A DNA stretch of 64,000 nt. Origin: Pelagerythrobacter marensis (GTDB taxonomy: Bacteria > Pseudomonadota > Alphaproteobacteria > Sphingomonadales > Sphingomonadaceae). How positions within the stretch are numbered: position 1 is the stretch's first letter; each line of letters opens with the position of its first letter. The DNA lies in contig NZ_CP144918.1 in NCBI RefSeq assembly GCF_036700095.1, forward strand, positions 125,001 to 189,000, in the 5' to 3' direction. A program made the translations under genes and the position numbers. Positions 48,276 to 57,494 of this stretch are shown in pieces. Under the pieces are notes generated by a model. It did not search any database and was not told where the DNA came from. It saw nothing but the letters and a program-made list of their open reading frames with translations.

Positions 48276-49261
48276 TGCAGCGCCGGCTTTGCGGCCGCAG
48301 GGTCCATCCCATCGGGCTGGGATGCATGAACCTCTCGTGGGCCTATGGCGATCCGCCATCGCGCGAGGGATGCCTGCGCCTCCTCAACGAAGCGCTGGAT
48401 CTGGGATACGACCACCTCGACACCGCCAATATCTACGGCAAGGGGGCGAACGAGGAACTGCTGGCCAATGCCGTCATGCACCGCCGGGACGAGTTTCTGC
48501 TGGCGAGCAAGACGGGGATTGTCGTCGACGGGCCGAGAAGGGGGGTCGACTGTTCGCCCGCGGCGATCGCTGAATCGCTCGACGCCAGCCTCAGGCGGCT
48601 GGGCACGGATCACATCGACCTGTTCTATATGCACCGGTTCGATCCGAAGGTGCCCGTTGCGGACAGCGTTGGCGCAATGATCCGCGCCATGGAAGCCGGC
48701 AAAATCGGCGCCTACGGGGTTTCGGAATGGTCCAGCGATCATATCCGCCAGGCCCACGCCGTCCATCCGATGGCCGCGGTGCAGACCGAATATTCGCTCT
48801 GGACCCGCAACGTGGAACTCGGCGTCTTGCAGGCGACCCGCGAACTGGGCATCGCGCTCGTTGCATTCTCGCCCGTTGCGCGCGGCGCTCTTGGCGGCAG
48901 GTTGAAAGATCCCTCGTCGCTCGCCGAAAACGACCTGCGCCGCTCACATCCGCGATTCAGTGCCGAAAACTGGCCACGCAACCTCGCCCTGCTCGATCGG
49001 TTCGACGCCTTGGCCAGCAGTGCCGGCGTGAAACCCGCGCAACTGGCGCTCGCCTGGCTGCTGGCCCAATCCGCCCATGTCCACGCAATCCCCGGCACGA
49101 CCGATCTCGGCCACTTGCACGAGAACTTTGCCGCGCCGACATGCGAGGTGCCGCAGGCAATCATCCATCAGGCGGGGGAACTGATCAATCAGCAGACTGT
49201 GTCGGGCCATCGCTACCCCGAAGTCATGCGGGGCACGATCGACACCGAAGACTTCGTCTAG
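48275..49261 (+). CDS. Aldo/keto reductase coupled to ligC
   Basis: A 328-residue aldo/keto reductase of the AKR11/13-like branch. The (beta/alpha)8 barrel has the tetrad: Asp in LDTANIYGKG, Tyr in the same segment, Lys in LASKTGIVVDG and His in FYMHRFDPKVP. The NADPH-binding C-terminal part has AIPGTTDLGHLHEN. It follows ligC with a TGATG overlap and a hairpin ends the operon after it. It might reduce a stray aldehyde such as vanillin or CHMS, or act on a related aromatic; this is not known. Confidence 0.83.
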   Translation: MQRRLCGRRVHPIGLGCMNLSWAYGDPPSREGCLRLLNEALDLGYDHLDTANIYGKGANEELLANAVMHRRDEFLLASKTGIVVDGPRRGVDCSPAAIAESLDASLRRLGTDHIDLFYMHRFDPKVPVADSVGAMIRAMEAGKIGAYGVSEWSSDHIRQAHAVHPMAAVQTEYSLWTRNVELGVLQATRELGIALVAFSPVARGALGGRLKDPSSLAENDLRRSHPRFSAENWPRNLALLDRFDALASSAGVKPAQLALAWLLAQSAHVHAIPGTTDLGHLHENFAAPTCEVPQAIIHQAGELINQQTVSGHRYPEVMRGTIDTEDFV

Positions 49262-49284
49262 AGCCGCTTCCGGCAAAGTTGAAG

Positions 49285-49360
49285 CGGCACCGGCCCGCCC
49301 CCGACCACCCAACGGCAGAGTATTTCCTGGGTGGCCGGAAGGGCGCGCGGGCCGGTGCCG
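49285..49360. terminator. Long hairpin between the aldo/keto reductase and pobA
   Basis: CGGCACCGGCCCGC (49,285-49,298) pairs perfectly with GCGGGCCGGTGCCG (49,347-49,360), and an inner CCACCCA (49,305-49,311) with TGGGTGG (49,328-49,334). It sits between convergent operons and is likely a bidirectional terminator. The outer arm matches the dispersed repeat. Confidence 0.7.
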
Positions 49361-49373
49361 TCTCAATGAAAAC
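49344..49373 (-). repeat. Copy of a dispersed ~30-bp repeat
   Basis: Reading leftward: GTTTTCATTGAGACGGCACC followed by GGCCCGCGCG. Compare 20,871-20,900 and 2584-2608. Confidence 0.55.
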
Positions 49374-49437
49374 GAGCCTGGCCAGAACCGCATTCCGCGG
49401 ACCCCCTCGACCCGATTCAACCTGGGTGAAAACGGTT

Positions 49438-50610
49438 CTAAACCGGCAAGCCGACGTAGTTTTCGGCGATGCTGGTCTGGGCAGCACGGCTGTTTGCGAT
49501 GTAATCGAGTTCCGCCACCTGCATCGCGCGCTCGAAAGCGCCGTCTTCCGGGAAACGGTGCATCAGGCGGGTCAGCGACCAACTGAACCGTTCCGCCTTC
49601 CACACGCGCGCCAGCGCAGTATCGGAGTAGGCGGCAATCGCATCGTTGTCCGAACGCTGGAAGAAGGCCGTCAGCGCTTCGGCAGCATAATAAACGTCGC
49701 TCGCGGCGAGATTCAGCCCCTTCGCCCCTGTAGGAGGGACGATGTGGGCGGAATCGCCGCACAGCATCAGCGCGCCAAGCCGCATCGGCGCGAAGACGTA
49801 AGACCGCAGCGGAGCGATGCTTTTCTCGATCGAGGGGCCCCGCGTGATATGCGGGGCCGCGTCAGGCCCCAGCCGGGTTGCCAGTTCGTCCCATATCCGA
49901 TCGTCGGACCAATCTTCCACGTTTTCGCTGGTGGGAACGTCGATGTAATAGCGGCTGCGTGTCGCGCTGCGCATCGACGCAAGCGCGAAACCCCGCGCGT
50001 GATTGGCATAGATCAGCTCGTGATTGCACGGCGGAACGTCTGCCAGGATACCGAGCCAGCCGAAGGGATAGACGCGCTCGAACTCCCGCCCACCCCCGGT
50101 GCCGATGATGGCCTGGCGGCTCGGGCCGTGGAATCCGTCGCATCCCACGACGATCCGGGCATCGATCGTGTTCGATGTGCCGCCTTTGGAAAAGGTTACA
50201 TGCGGGGCGTCGCCATCGATGCCATGGAGGGCGACGTCCTGGGCCTCGTACACGACCTCCAGCCCGCGTTCGTCACATGCTTCCATAAGATCGCGGGTGA
50301 TTTCCGTCTGTCCGTAGACCATGACCTGCCGACCGGTCAGTTCGGCGCAATCGATGCGGATCAGGCGCTCGCCGTCGGCAAGATTGAAGCCATCGTGCGG
50401 CAGCCCCTCTTCCTTCATTCGCGCATCGAGGCCCAGGCGCTCCATCAGGCCCACGGTTACCTGCTCCAGCACCCCCGCCCGGATCCGCCCGAGAACGTAT
50501 TCCGGTGTCCGTCGTTCGAGCACGATGCACTCGACGCCTTCGGCGCGCAGCAGATGCCCCAGCAAGAGGCCTGCGGGTCCCGCGCCGATGATGCAAACCT
50601 GCGTCTTCAT
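49438..50610 (-). CDS. pobA: 4-hydroxybenzoate 3-monooxygenase
   Basis: A 390-residue FAD-dependent class A monooxygenase. It has the N-terminal dinucleotide motif IIGAGPAGLLLGHLL, the DG motif VVGCDGFHGPSR and the GD motif LCGDSAHIVPPTGAKGLN. Length and the RIRAGVLEQ segment match PobA. It hydroxylates 4-hydroxybenzoate to protocatechuate with NAD(P)H. The ATG at 50,610 has GGAGGAG upstream and overlaps the stop of the amidohydrolase gene by four bases; it is the last gene of ligV-ferB-ferA-amidohydrolase-pobA. Confidence 0.96.
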   Translation of the reverse strand: MKTQVCIIGAGPAGLLLGHLLRAEGVECIVLERRTPEYVLGRIRAGVLEQVTVGLMERLGLDARMKEEGLPHDGFNLADGERLIRIDCAELTGRQVMVYGQTEITRDLMEACDERGLEVVYEAQDVALHGIDGDAPHVTFSKGGTSNTIDARIVVGCDGFHGPSRQAIIGTGGGREFERVYPFGWLGILADVPPCNHELIYANHARGFALASMRSATRSRYYIDVPTSENVEDWSDDRIWDELATRLGPDAAPHITRGPSIEKSIAPLRSYVFAPMRLGALMLCGDSAHIVPPTGAKGLNLAASDVYYAAEALTAFFQRSDNDAIAAYSDTALARVWKAERFSWSLTRLMHRFPEDGAFERAMQVAELDYIANSRAAQTSIAENYVGLPV

Positions 50611-51497
50611 TCCATCTCCTCCGCGCCGAACAAGAGATCGAGGGCATTGTCCTTGAGAATGGGCTGGCGCAGGTGAGACTTGAATCCCGCTTCGTCGAAC
50701 GCCGCGATCCACTTGTCCGGCGGGATCAGCGGGAAATCGGAACCGAACAGGAATTTCCTGCCGAGCTGGCCGTTGGCATAGCGGACAATCTGCGGCGGAA
50801 AATACTTGGGCGACCACCCCGAAAGATCGATGAACACGTTGGGCTTGTGCAGCGCCATCGACAGCGCTTCGTCGGTCCACGGCCAGGATGGATGGGCCAG
50901 CACGATCTTCATCCCCGGAAACCGGACCGCAACGTCGTCGACCAGGATCGGCTGCCCCCACTTCAGACGGATTCCACCGCCGCCCGGCATCCCGGTTCCC
51001 ATGCCCGAATGCCCCGTGTGGAAGATTGCCGGCAGGCCGAAGTGATCGATCACTTCATAGATCGGCCATGCAATCGGGTCGCCGGGGTCGAAATCCTGCA
51101 AGGGGGGATGAAACTTGAACCCCCGGACCCCGTACTCCTCGATCAGCCGCCTTGCCTCCAGGGCGCCCTTCTTGCCCTTGTGAGGATCGATCGAAGCGAA
51201 CGCGATCATGATGTCCGCATTGTCCCCGGCCGCTTCGGCGATTTCCTCGTTCGGAATGCGGGTGATCCCGGTTCCCGCCTCCATGTCGACCGTGAACATG
51301 ACCAGGCCGATCTGCCGTTCGCGGTAGTAGGCGATCGTGTCGGGAATGGAGGGGCGTTCGACCGGAATCCCGAAATACTCCGAAGCCGCCCGATTGAACT
51401 CGGCCTGGATCGGATCAAGCGGCTGGCAGCAACTGATCTCCGCGTGGACGTGAACGTCGATCGCGTTCAGCCTCGCCGCTTCTTCGCGGGTCCGCAT
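50607..51497 (-). CDS. Amidohydrolase-superfamily protein of unknown substrate
   Basis: A 296-residue amidohydrolase-2 type protein. Metal-binding residues are seen in IDVHVHAEI near the N-terminus, FHPPLQDF (His near 129), IFHTGHSGMG, VLAHPSWPW and GSDFPLIPPDKW near the C-terminus. Relatives include aromatic decarboxylases and hydrolases (ACMS and gamma-resorcylate decarboxylases, LigW). It is translationally coupled to pobA and starts two bases before the end of ferA, so it is fully embedded in the ferulate operon. A hydrolase or decarboxylase of an aromatic acid or acyl-CoA by-product is possible but unproved. Confidence 0.78.
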   Translation of the reverse strand: MRTREEAARLNAIDVHVHAEISCCQPLDPIQAEFNRAASEYFGIPVERPSIPDTIAYYRERQIGLVMFTVDMEAGTGITRIPNEEIAEAAGDNADIMIAFASIDPHKGKKGALEARRLIEEYGVRGFKFHPPLQDFDPGDPIAWPIYEVIDHFGLPAIFHTGHSGMGTGMPGGGGIRLKWGQPILVDDVAVRFPGMKIVLAHPSWPWTDEALSMALHKPNVFIDLSGWSPKYFPPQIVRYANGQLGRKFLFGSDFPLIPPDKWIAAFDEAGFKSHLRQPILKDNALDLLFGAEEME

Positions 51498-51498
51498 C

Positions 51499-53613
51499 TC
51501 AAGCCACCGTCACCAGGGCGTCCAGCGCAACGCACCCCTGCCCTTCGGGAAAGACGACAACCGGATTGAGGTCGATTTCGAGAATCTCGCCAGTGCCGCG
51601 GACCACCCGCCCCAGTCGCTCGACCAGGCGGGCCACGGCGGCGATATCGAGCGGCGGAGAGCCCCGGAAACCCGTCAAAAGGGCCGCGCCCTTCAGTTGC
51701 AGCAACTCCGCTTCGATCGCGGCCGGCGACAGATCGGGACTGAGCAGTCGCACGTCCCGGTACAGTTCGGCCTGAACCCCGCCAAACCCCACCAGGCTCA
51801 CCGGTCCCCAGTCTGCATCGTTCCTCGCCCCTACGATCAGCTCGGTGCCGCGCGGGCCCATCCGTTCGACGAGCACCCCGTCCAGCGCGAGGTCCGGTGC
51901 ATGGGAAGCGACATTCGCGAAAAGTCGCGCCCATGCGACCTCAAGCTCGGCGTCGCTGCCGATGTCGAGAAGAACTCCCCCGGCATCGCTCTTGTGCGAA
52001 AGCCCGGCGGACTGCGCCTTGATGGCCACTGGATAGCCGATCTGCGATGCAATGGTTCGCGCCTGATCCAAATCGGTCGCAAAGCCTGCCTCCGGAAACG
52101 GTATTCCAGCCGGCGCGAGCAGGTCCTTGGCGCGATATTCGGGAATCGTGCCGGATGCGCCTACATCGATCGCGACGGGCGGGGCGACGCTGCGCTCGCG
52201 CATCCGTCCGGCCGCCTCCCCGAATCGGCGCAGGGCGCGCAAGGCCCTGTCTGCCGAAGGAAAATACGGCACGCCCAATTCGCGCAGACGCCGGATATAC
52301 TCGGGCTGAACTTCGGCGCCGTCATCCATCCCAGCAAACACGACGGGAACGTCGGGGCGCAATTGCTCCACCGCATCGATGACTGCAGGGAACTTGCGCG
52401 CCGAAGTCTCATGGTCAGTCTGGATGATGGCGAACACCACGCTTCCGAACTGAGGGTCTCGCAGCAGGCCCTCCAGCGCGCGCCGATAGAGGCCTGGATC
52501 GACCAGGGCCTGGGCGGTCAGGTCCATCGGGTTCGACACAGGGATGAAGTCCGGCATCGCTTCGCGGAGAGCAGCCCCCGCCGCCGCGTTCGGTGTCGGA
52601 AGCTCCAGTCCGATCCTGTCGCACAAATCGAGAGTCAGCGCCTTGAATGCTCCGCTCTCCGTCAGGACCGCGCATCCGCCAACCGGCGGGGTTCTGCAGC
52701 GCGCCGCCAGATCGAGGACATCGCCAAGCTCTTCGAGGTCTTCGGCCAGGATCACGCCGGCATCGCGGACTTTAGCCTCCATCAGCTTCCAGTCGCCAGC
52801 CATCGCGCCGGTGTGGGTCGCGGCGCTTTCACGCGCTGCGGCGGACTGGCCGGGATGCAACAGAACGATCGGCTTTCCGATTTCACGCGCCCGATGCGCC
52901 AGCGATAGAAATCGCGCCGGATCCCTGAACTGCTCGACAATCATCCCGACGATCTGAACGTCGTCGTCTTCGAGCAATGCCCCGACATAATCTTCCACGC
53001 CGGTGGCCGCTTCGTTCCCGGTCGACACGAAGTACGAAAGACCCAGTTCCTTCGCGATCAGCGTCGTCGTCTCGACGATGGCCATGGCGCCCGACTGCGA
53101 CACCAGAGCGATGTTCCGCCCCGGCGCCTTGCGCACTTGCGGGATCTCGACAAAAGTCAAAGGCACCCCATCGACGAAATTCGTCATCCCCAGGCAGTTG
53201 GGACCTTCGACGATCATTCCGGCCTCGCGCGCGATTCGCGCGATTTCGCGCTGCGCCTGCATTCCCGCATCGCCCCCTTCGGCAAAACCTGCGGAAAAGA
53301 TGATCGCCGCGCCGACCTTCCGGGCAGCCGCGGCCTCGATAGCTGGAAGCACCGCCGACCCCGGAATCGCCAGCACCGCAACGTCCACCCCCTCGGGCAG
53401 GTCGTGGATCGATTCCAGCGATTGGCGCCCGTCGATCACCGGCCGCTTGGGGTTCACCAGGTGGACCTCTCCGGAAAAGCCCGAGCGGTCGAGATTGCGC
53501 AGCACGGAATTGCCCAGCGCACCGCGCGTGGCCGAAGCGCCGACAATGGCCACCGACGCAGGGCGCAACAGGCGGCCGAGGTCGGGCGTCGGGCGAGGAG
53601 CAGAATCAACCAT
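51499..53613 (-). CDS. ferA: Feruloyl-CoA synthetase FerA (NDP-forming acyl-CoA synthetase family)
   Basis: A 704-residue acyl-CoA synthetase of the ADP-forming type. A CoA-binding domain (about 10-130, RPASVAIVGASATRGALGNS) is followed by ligase domains with VSQSGAMA and the likely phospho-histidine in ATHTGAMAGD, and a C-terminal ATP-grasp (about 480-700). Sphingobium FerA belongs to this family rather than the AMP-forming ligases. It activates ferulate, and likely p-coumarate, caffeate and sinapate, to CoA thioesters. It lies 14 bases after ferB. The context makes the assignment strong, though other carboxylates cannot be excluded. Confidence 0.88.
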   Translation of the reverse strand: MVDSAPRPTPDLGRLLRPASVAIVGASATRGALGNSVLRNLDRSGFSGEVHLVNPKRPVIDGRQSLESIHDLPEGVDVAVLAIPGSAVLPAIEAAAARKVGAAIIFSAGFAEGGDAGMQAQREIARIAREAGMIVEGPNCLGMTNFVDGVPLTFVEIPQVRKAPGRNIALVSQSGAMAIVETTTLIAKELGLSYFVSTGNEAATGVEDYVGALLEDDDVQIVGMIVEQFRDPARFLSLAHRAREIGKPIVLLHPGQSAAARESAATHTGAMAGDWKLMEAKVRDAGVILAEDLEELGDVLDLAARCRTPPVGGCAVLTESGAFKALTLDLCDRIGLELPTPNAAAGAALREAMPDFIPVSNPMDLTAQALVDPGLYRRALEGLLRDPQFGSVVFAIIQTDHETSARKFPAVIDAVEQLRPDVPVVFAGMDDGAEVQPEYIRRLRELGVPYFPSADRALRALRRFGEAAGRMRERSVAPPVAIDVGASGTIPEYRAKDLLAPAGIPFPEAGFATDLDQARTIASQIGYPVAIKAQSAGLSHKSDAGGVLLDIGSDAELEVAWARLFANVASHAPDLALDGVLVERMGPRGTELIVGARNDADWGPVSLVGFGGVQAELYRDVRLLSPDLSPAAIEAELLQLKGAALLTGFRGSPPLDIAAVARLVERLGRVVRGTGEILEIDLNPVVVFPEGQGCVALDALVTVA

Positions 53614-53627
53614 CGTTCGAAGGGCCC

Positions 53628-54470
53628 TCAGTCCTGCTGCTTCGATTTGTCGTAAGCGCCCAGACCAGGGCGGTAGCTCTTCTCGTCGATGAACTGCTTG
53701 ATCCCTTCCTTGCGCCCCTCGTTATCGTAGCTGTTCGCAGCTTCCTGGGCCCGGACGAGGTAGTCCTCCGCATTGTCGTATGTCATTTCGCCAACCCGCC
53801 GGATGGCGTCCTTGGTCGCTTTGAGCGCGACCGGATTCTTTTCGAGCAGCACGCGGGCGACCTCGGTGACGCGCGCTTCCAGAGCGTCGGCGGAAACCGC
53901 CTCGTTGATCATGCCCCATTCCGCGGCCGTCTTGCCGTCGACGTTCTGCCCCATCAGCGCGTGGAACATCGCGTTGCGGAAATTGGTCAGTTCGCGGATG
54001 ATCTTCGTCGCACCGCCGCCGGGCAGGATGCCCCAGTTGATCTCCGACAGGCCGAACTGCGCATCCTCGGCCGCGAAAGCGAGGTCGCAGGCAAACAACG
54101 GACCATAGGCCCCACCGAAGCACCAGCCGTTGACCATCGCGATAGTCGGCTTCTGGTACCACCGAAGCTTGCGCCACCAGCCATATGCGTCGGCCTGCGC
54201 CCTGCGCGTGGCGCCAAGGCCCTGAGCCTCGGTTTCGCGGAAGTATTCCTTCAGGTCCATACCGGCGGACCAGGCCGTCCCTTCGCCACGCAAGACCAGC
54301 ACGCCGAAATCGTCGCGAAACTCCAGCTCGCTCAGCAGGTCGCCCATCTCCTTGTTGAGGGTGGGATTCATGCAGTTCCGCTTGTCCGGGCGATTAAAGG
54401 AAACCCACGCGATATCGTCCTTGATCTCATAGGCTGCGACGCCGCTCGGCGTGGTGTGCTTGGTCATCAT
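53628..54470 (-). CDS. ferB: Feruloyl-CoA hydratase/lyase FerB
   Basis: A 280-residue crotonase of the hydroxycinnamoyl-CoA hydratase-lyase type. AWVSFNRPDKRNCMNPTLNKEM, TAWSAGMDLKEYFRE, IAMVNGWCFGGAYGPLFACDLAFA and LSEINWGILPGGGATK are characteristic. It hydrates feruloyl-CoA and splits it to vanillin and acetyl-CoA (4-hydroxybenzaldehyde from p-coumaroyl-CoA). Two start codons in a row (ATGATG) follow CAGGAG; the first is used here. It lies between ligV and ferA. Confidence 0.94.
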   Translation of the reverse strand: MMTKHTTPSGVAAYEIKDDIAWVSFNRPDKRNCMNPTLNKEMGDLLSELEFRDDFGVLVLRGEGTAWSAGMDLKEYFRETEAQGLGATRRAQADAYGWWRKLRWYQKPTIAMVNGWCFGGAYGPLFACDLAFAAEDAQFGLSEINWGILPGGGATKIIRELTNFRNAMFHALMGQNVDGKTAAEWGMINEAVSADALEARVTEVARVLLEKNPVALKATKDAIRRVGEMTYDNAEDYLVRAQEAANSYDNEGRKEGIKQFIDEKSYRPGLGAYDKSKQQD

Positions 54471-54607
54471 CTTGCTCCTGAAAAGGCGAAAAGGAAAAAA
54501 GGGGGATGGCCGGAAACCGCCGTCGCAATCGCCGCGGCGGGAGGGGGGCGAGAATCGGGCCCTCCCTGGGCACGTCCGGCGCCGAAATGGAAACCACGGT
54601 TCTCCGC

Positions 54608-56035
54608 TCAGATGGGGAAATGGCCGGCCTCGGTCTCGACGGTGATCCAGCGAAGCTCTGTAAAGGCGTCGATCCCGGCCTTGCCGCCGAACCGGCCGTA
54701 GCCCGAAGCTCCCACGCCGCCGAACGGCATCTGGGCTTCATCGTGAACGGTTGCCCCGTTTACGTGGCATATTCCCGAACGAATCTTGCGAGCGACCTTC
54801 AGCCCCCGCGCAGCGTCCTTCGTGAAAACGGCGGCAGACAATCCGTATTCGCTATCGTTCGCCAGTTCGATCGCATGGGCTTCGTCACGCGCGCGGACAA
54901 TGCCGACGACAGGGCCGAAACTCTCGTCGCGGAAGAGCTTCATCTGCGGGGTTACCTTGTCGATCAGATGCGCCGGCATCACAACGTTGAGAACGGTATC
55001 GCCCCCGACAAGCTGCTCCCCCCCTTGCGAAAGGGCGTCCTCGATCAGAGCCCGACAATGGGCGACGGTCTTTTCATCGACCACCGCGCCCAGCGGCGCA
55101 GCGCCCTCCCGCGGATCGCCGGCCGACATCGTGTCGACCTTCGCCTTCATGCGGCGAGCGAACTCGTCGGCCACGGCATCGACCACGATAATGCGTTCGG
55201 TCGACATGCAGATCTGCCCCTGGTTCATGAATGCGCCGAAAGCAGCAGCCTTGACCGCCTCATCGAGATCCGCGTCCTCCAGAACGACGAGGGGCGCCTT
55301 GCCGCCCAGTTCGAGGAGGCAGGGCTTGAGGTGTTCGGCCGCCCGCTTGGCGATGATCTTGCCGACAGCGGTCGAGCCGGTGAAGTTGATGCGCCGAACC
55401 TGCGGGGCGTCGATCAGCGCACCCACCACTTCGGCCGCGTCGTCGGGTGCGTTGGTGACGAGATTGACCGTCCCTTCGGGAAAGCCCGCTTCCGCGAAGG
55501 CATCGATAATCAGCGAATGGGTCCGCGGGCATTGTTCGCTGGCCTTGAGGATCACGCTGTTTCCGCAAGCGAGCGGAACGGCGATCGCCCGCACGCCGAG
55601 AATAATCGGTGCATTCCAAGGCGCGATCCCGAGGATCACCCCGACCGGCTCGCGCAAAGCCATGGCGAGACAGCCAGGCTTGTCGGACGGAATGACCTCT
55701 CCCTGGATCTGCGTGGTGAGTGCCGCTGCTTCGCGCACGATGCTTGTGGCCAGGCCGTGATTGAACATTGCCCAACCGGCAGTGGCGCCGATTTCTGCCA
55801 TCATGGCATCCACGAAATCCGACTGCCGGGCATGCAGGGCATCGGCAGCCTTCGTCAGCACGGCACGACGTGCATTGGGGCCCATCGCCGACCATTCCGG
55901 AAACGCATCATGCGCTCGCCTGGCAACATCGGCCGCTTCCGCAGCATTCATGGCCGCGGCCGTGGATGCCACATCGCCGGTGATCGGGTTGATTCGCCTG
56001 AATTCACTCGTCCGCTCGCCTGCCGTCGCGGCCAT
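54608..56035 (-). CDS. ligV: Vanillin dehydrogenase LigV (aldehyde dehydrogenase)
   Basis: A 475-residue NAD(P)-dependent aldehyde dehydrogenase. IAPWNAPIILGVRAIAVPLACGN and INFTGSTAVGK bind the cofactor. The general base Glu is in CLLELGGKAPLVV and the catalytic Cys in NQGQICMSTERI. The N-terminus and GVGASGYGRFGG near the C-terminus fit benzaldehyde/vanillin dehydrogenases. It oxidises vanillin to vanillate and 4-hydroxybenzaldehyde to 4-hydroxybenzoate. ATG at 56,035 has GAGGAG 8 bases upstream. It heads the minus-strand operon and is divergent from the MFS gene across an operator-rich gap. Confidence 0.92.
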   Translation of the reverse strand: MAATAGERTSEFRRINPITGDVASTAAAMNAAEAADVARRAHDAFPEWSAMGPNARRAVLTKAADALHARQSDFVDAMMAEIGATAGWAMFNHGLATSIVREAAALTTQIQGEVIPSDKPGCLAMALREPVGVILGIAPWNAPIILGVRAIAVPLACGNSVILKASEQCPRTHSLIIDAFAEAGFPEGTVNLVTNAPDDAAEVVGALIDAPQVRRINFTGSTAVGKIIAKRAAEHLKPCLLELGGKAPLVVLEDADLDEAVKAAAFGAFMNQGQICMSTERIIVVDAVADEFARRMKAKVDTMSAGDPREGAAPLGAVVDEKTVAHCRALIEDALSQGGEQLVGGDTVLNVVMPAHLIDKVTPQMKLFRDESFGPVVGIVRARDEAHAIELANDSEYGLSAAVFTKDAARGLKVARKIRSGICHVNGATVHDEAQMPFGGVGASGYGRFGGKAGIDAFTELRWITVETEAGHFPI

Positions 56036-56058
56036 TGACCTTTCTCCTCGATTGCGCA

Positions 56059-56130
56059 TTGTTATGTGTCATAACAAGATGGACATAGCGCCACAAGCGC
56101 TTTCACAAAATGTTGCCCCATATAACATTT
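56059..56130. promoter_or_regulatory. Operator cluster between ligV and the AAHS transporter gene
   Basis: Three inverted repeats lie in the 139-base divergent gap. They are TTGTTATG-TGT-CATAACAA (56,059-56,077, perfect), the LacI-like AAGCGCTT (56,095-56,102) and AAATGTT...AACATTT (56,108-56,114 and 56,124-56,130). They fit a MarR-type and a LacI-type site. The matching regulators are encoded at 57,495 and 58,064. Confidence 0.6.
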
Positions 56131-56174
56131 ACGACCAAAAGCGCGCCAGCGCGAATGGATGGGAGAGATCGAGA

Positions 56175-57479
56175 ATGGACCCGCGTAAGATAATCGACGA
56201 AGAGCGTATGTCCGGATTTCAGTGGTCCGTGGTCGCCATCATGGTCGGGTTGCTGGCCCTGGATGGCTTCGACGTGCTTTCGATCAGCTTCGCCTCACCC
56301 GGGATCGCTGCCGACTGGGGTATCGATCGGGCGGAACTGGGCATCGTCCTTTCGATGGAACTTGTCGGAATGGCGATAGGATCGGTGCTGATCGGGCGGA
56401 TTGCCGATAACGTCGGTCGTCGGGCGACCATACTGGGCTGCCTGACCATCATGGCTGCCGGAATGTTCGCGGCCGCCACGTCCCCCGATATCACGATGCT
56501 CTGCATCTGGCGCGTGCTCACGGGCCTTGGCCTGGGCGGAATGCTGGCCGCTACCAACGCGGCCACGGCTGAGGTCGCCAACAACCGCTTCCGCTCGCTC
56601 TGCGTGATATTGATGGCGGCAGGCTATCCGCTGGGCAATATCATCGGGGGATCGGTCGCCGCGGCGCTGCTGACGGCTTACGACTGGCGTTCCGTCTTTA
56701 TCTTCGGCGGAGTAGCCTCCCTGCTCTTTATTCCGATCGTATGGTTCTACGCCCCGGAATCGATCGCCTTTCACATGCACCGCCGAAGCGCCGATTCGCT
56801 GGACAAGATCAATGCGACCCTGCGTCGGATGGGGCATCCCGAAATTGGCGAAATGCCGGCCGAGTCATCGGAGGAGCGTGCGGTGCGGTCCGATGGAAAG
56901 ACGCTGATGGCTCCTGCCTTCAGGATGCAGACGATCCTGCTGACGCTGGTGTATTTCATGCACATCATGACGTTCTATTTCATCCTCAAATGGATACCCA
57001 AGATTGTCGCCGACATGGGGCACGAACCGTCGGCCGCCGCCGGCGTGCTCGTTTCGGCCAGTGTCGGCGGCCTGATCGGGTCCGGCCTGCTGGGCCTCGC
57101 CACGCTGCGGGCCAACGTGTTCTGGCTGACGATAGGTGCCATGCTCCTGTCTTGCGGCCTTGTGATCGGATTCGGACGCTCGCCGACCGACATTGCTTCC
57201 CTCTCGCTGATCGTGGCTCTTGCAGGATGTGCCACGAACGCTGGGATCGTGGGCCTCTATGCGATTATCGCTTTGGCATTTCCCACTTCGCTGCGAGCGA
57301 CGGCTACCGGCGCCGTAATCGGGTTCGGGCGAGGCGGGTCGGCACTGGCGCCGGTGCTGGCAGGGTTCCTGTTTGCAGCGGGATACATGCTCGACACGGT
57401 GGCGTTAACAATGGCACTGGGGTCGATGCTTGCCGCATTCATACTCATCTACGTGCGGCGGATCGCGCGCGATTTTTAG
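56175..57479 (+). CDS. MFS transporter, aromatic acid:H+ symporter (AAHS) type
   Basis: A 434-residue major facilitator with about twelve transmembrane segments. LLALDGFDVLSISFASPGIAADW in TM1 has the DGxD motif typical of AAHS carriers such as PcaK and VanK. Between TM2 and TM3 lies GRIADNVGRRATIL, and RVLTGLGLGGMLAATNA is in TM4. It probably takes up ferulate, vanillate, 4-hydroxybenzoate or protocatechuate. GGGAGAG lies upstream of the ATG at 56,175. It forms an operon with the MarR gene and faces ligV across shared operators. Confidence 0.9.
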   Translation: MDPRKIIDEERMSGFQWSVVAIMVGLLALDGFDVLSISFASPGIAADWGIDRAELGIVLSMELVGMAIGSVLIGRIADNVGRRATILGCLTIMAAGMFAAATSPDITMLCIWRVLTGLGLGGMLAATNAATAEVANNRFRSLCVILMAAGYPLGNIIGGSVAAALLTAYDWRSVFIFGGVASLLFIPIVWFYAPESIAFHMHRRSADSLDKINATLRRMGHPEIGEMPAESSEERAVRSDGKTLMAPAFRMQTILLTLVYFMHIMTFYFILKWIPKIVADMGHEPSAAAGVLVSASVGGLIGSGLLGLATLRANVFWLTIGAMLLSCGLVIGFGRSPTDIASLSLIVALAGCATNAGIVGLYAIIALAFPTSLRATATGAVIGFGRGGSALAPVLAGFLFAAGYMLDTVALTMALGSMLAAFILIYVRRIARDF

Positions 57480-57494
57480 AGGGGCTTTCGTTCG

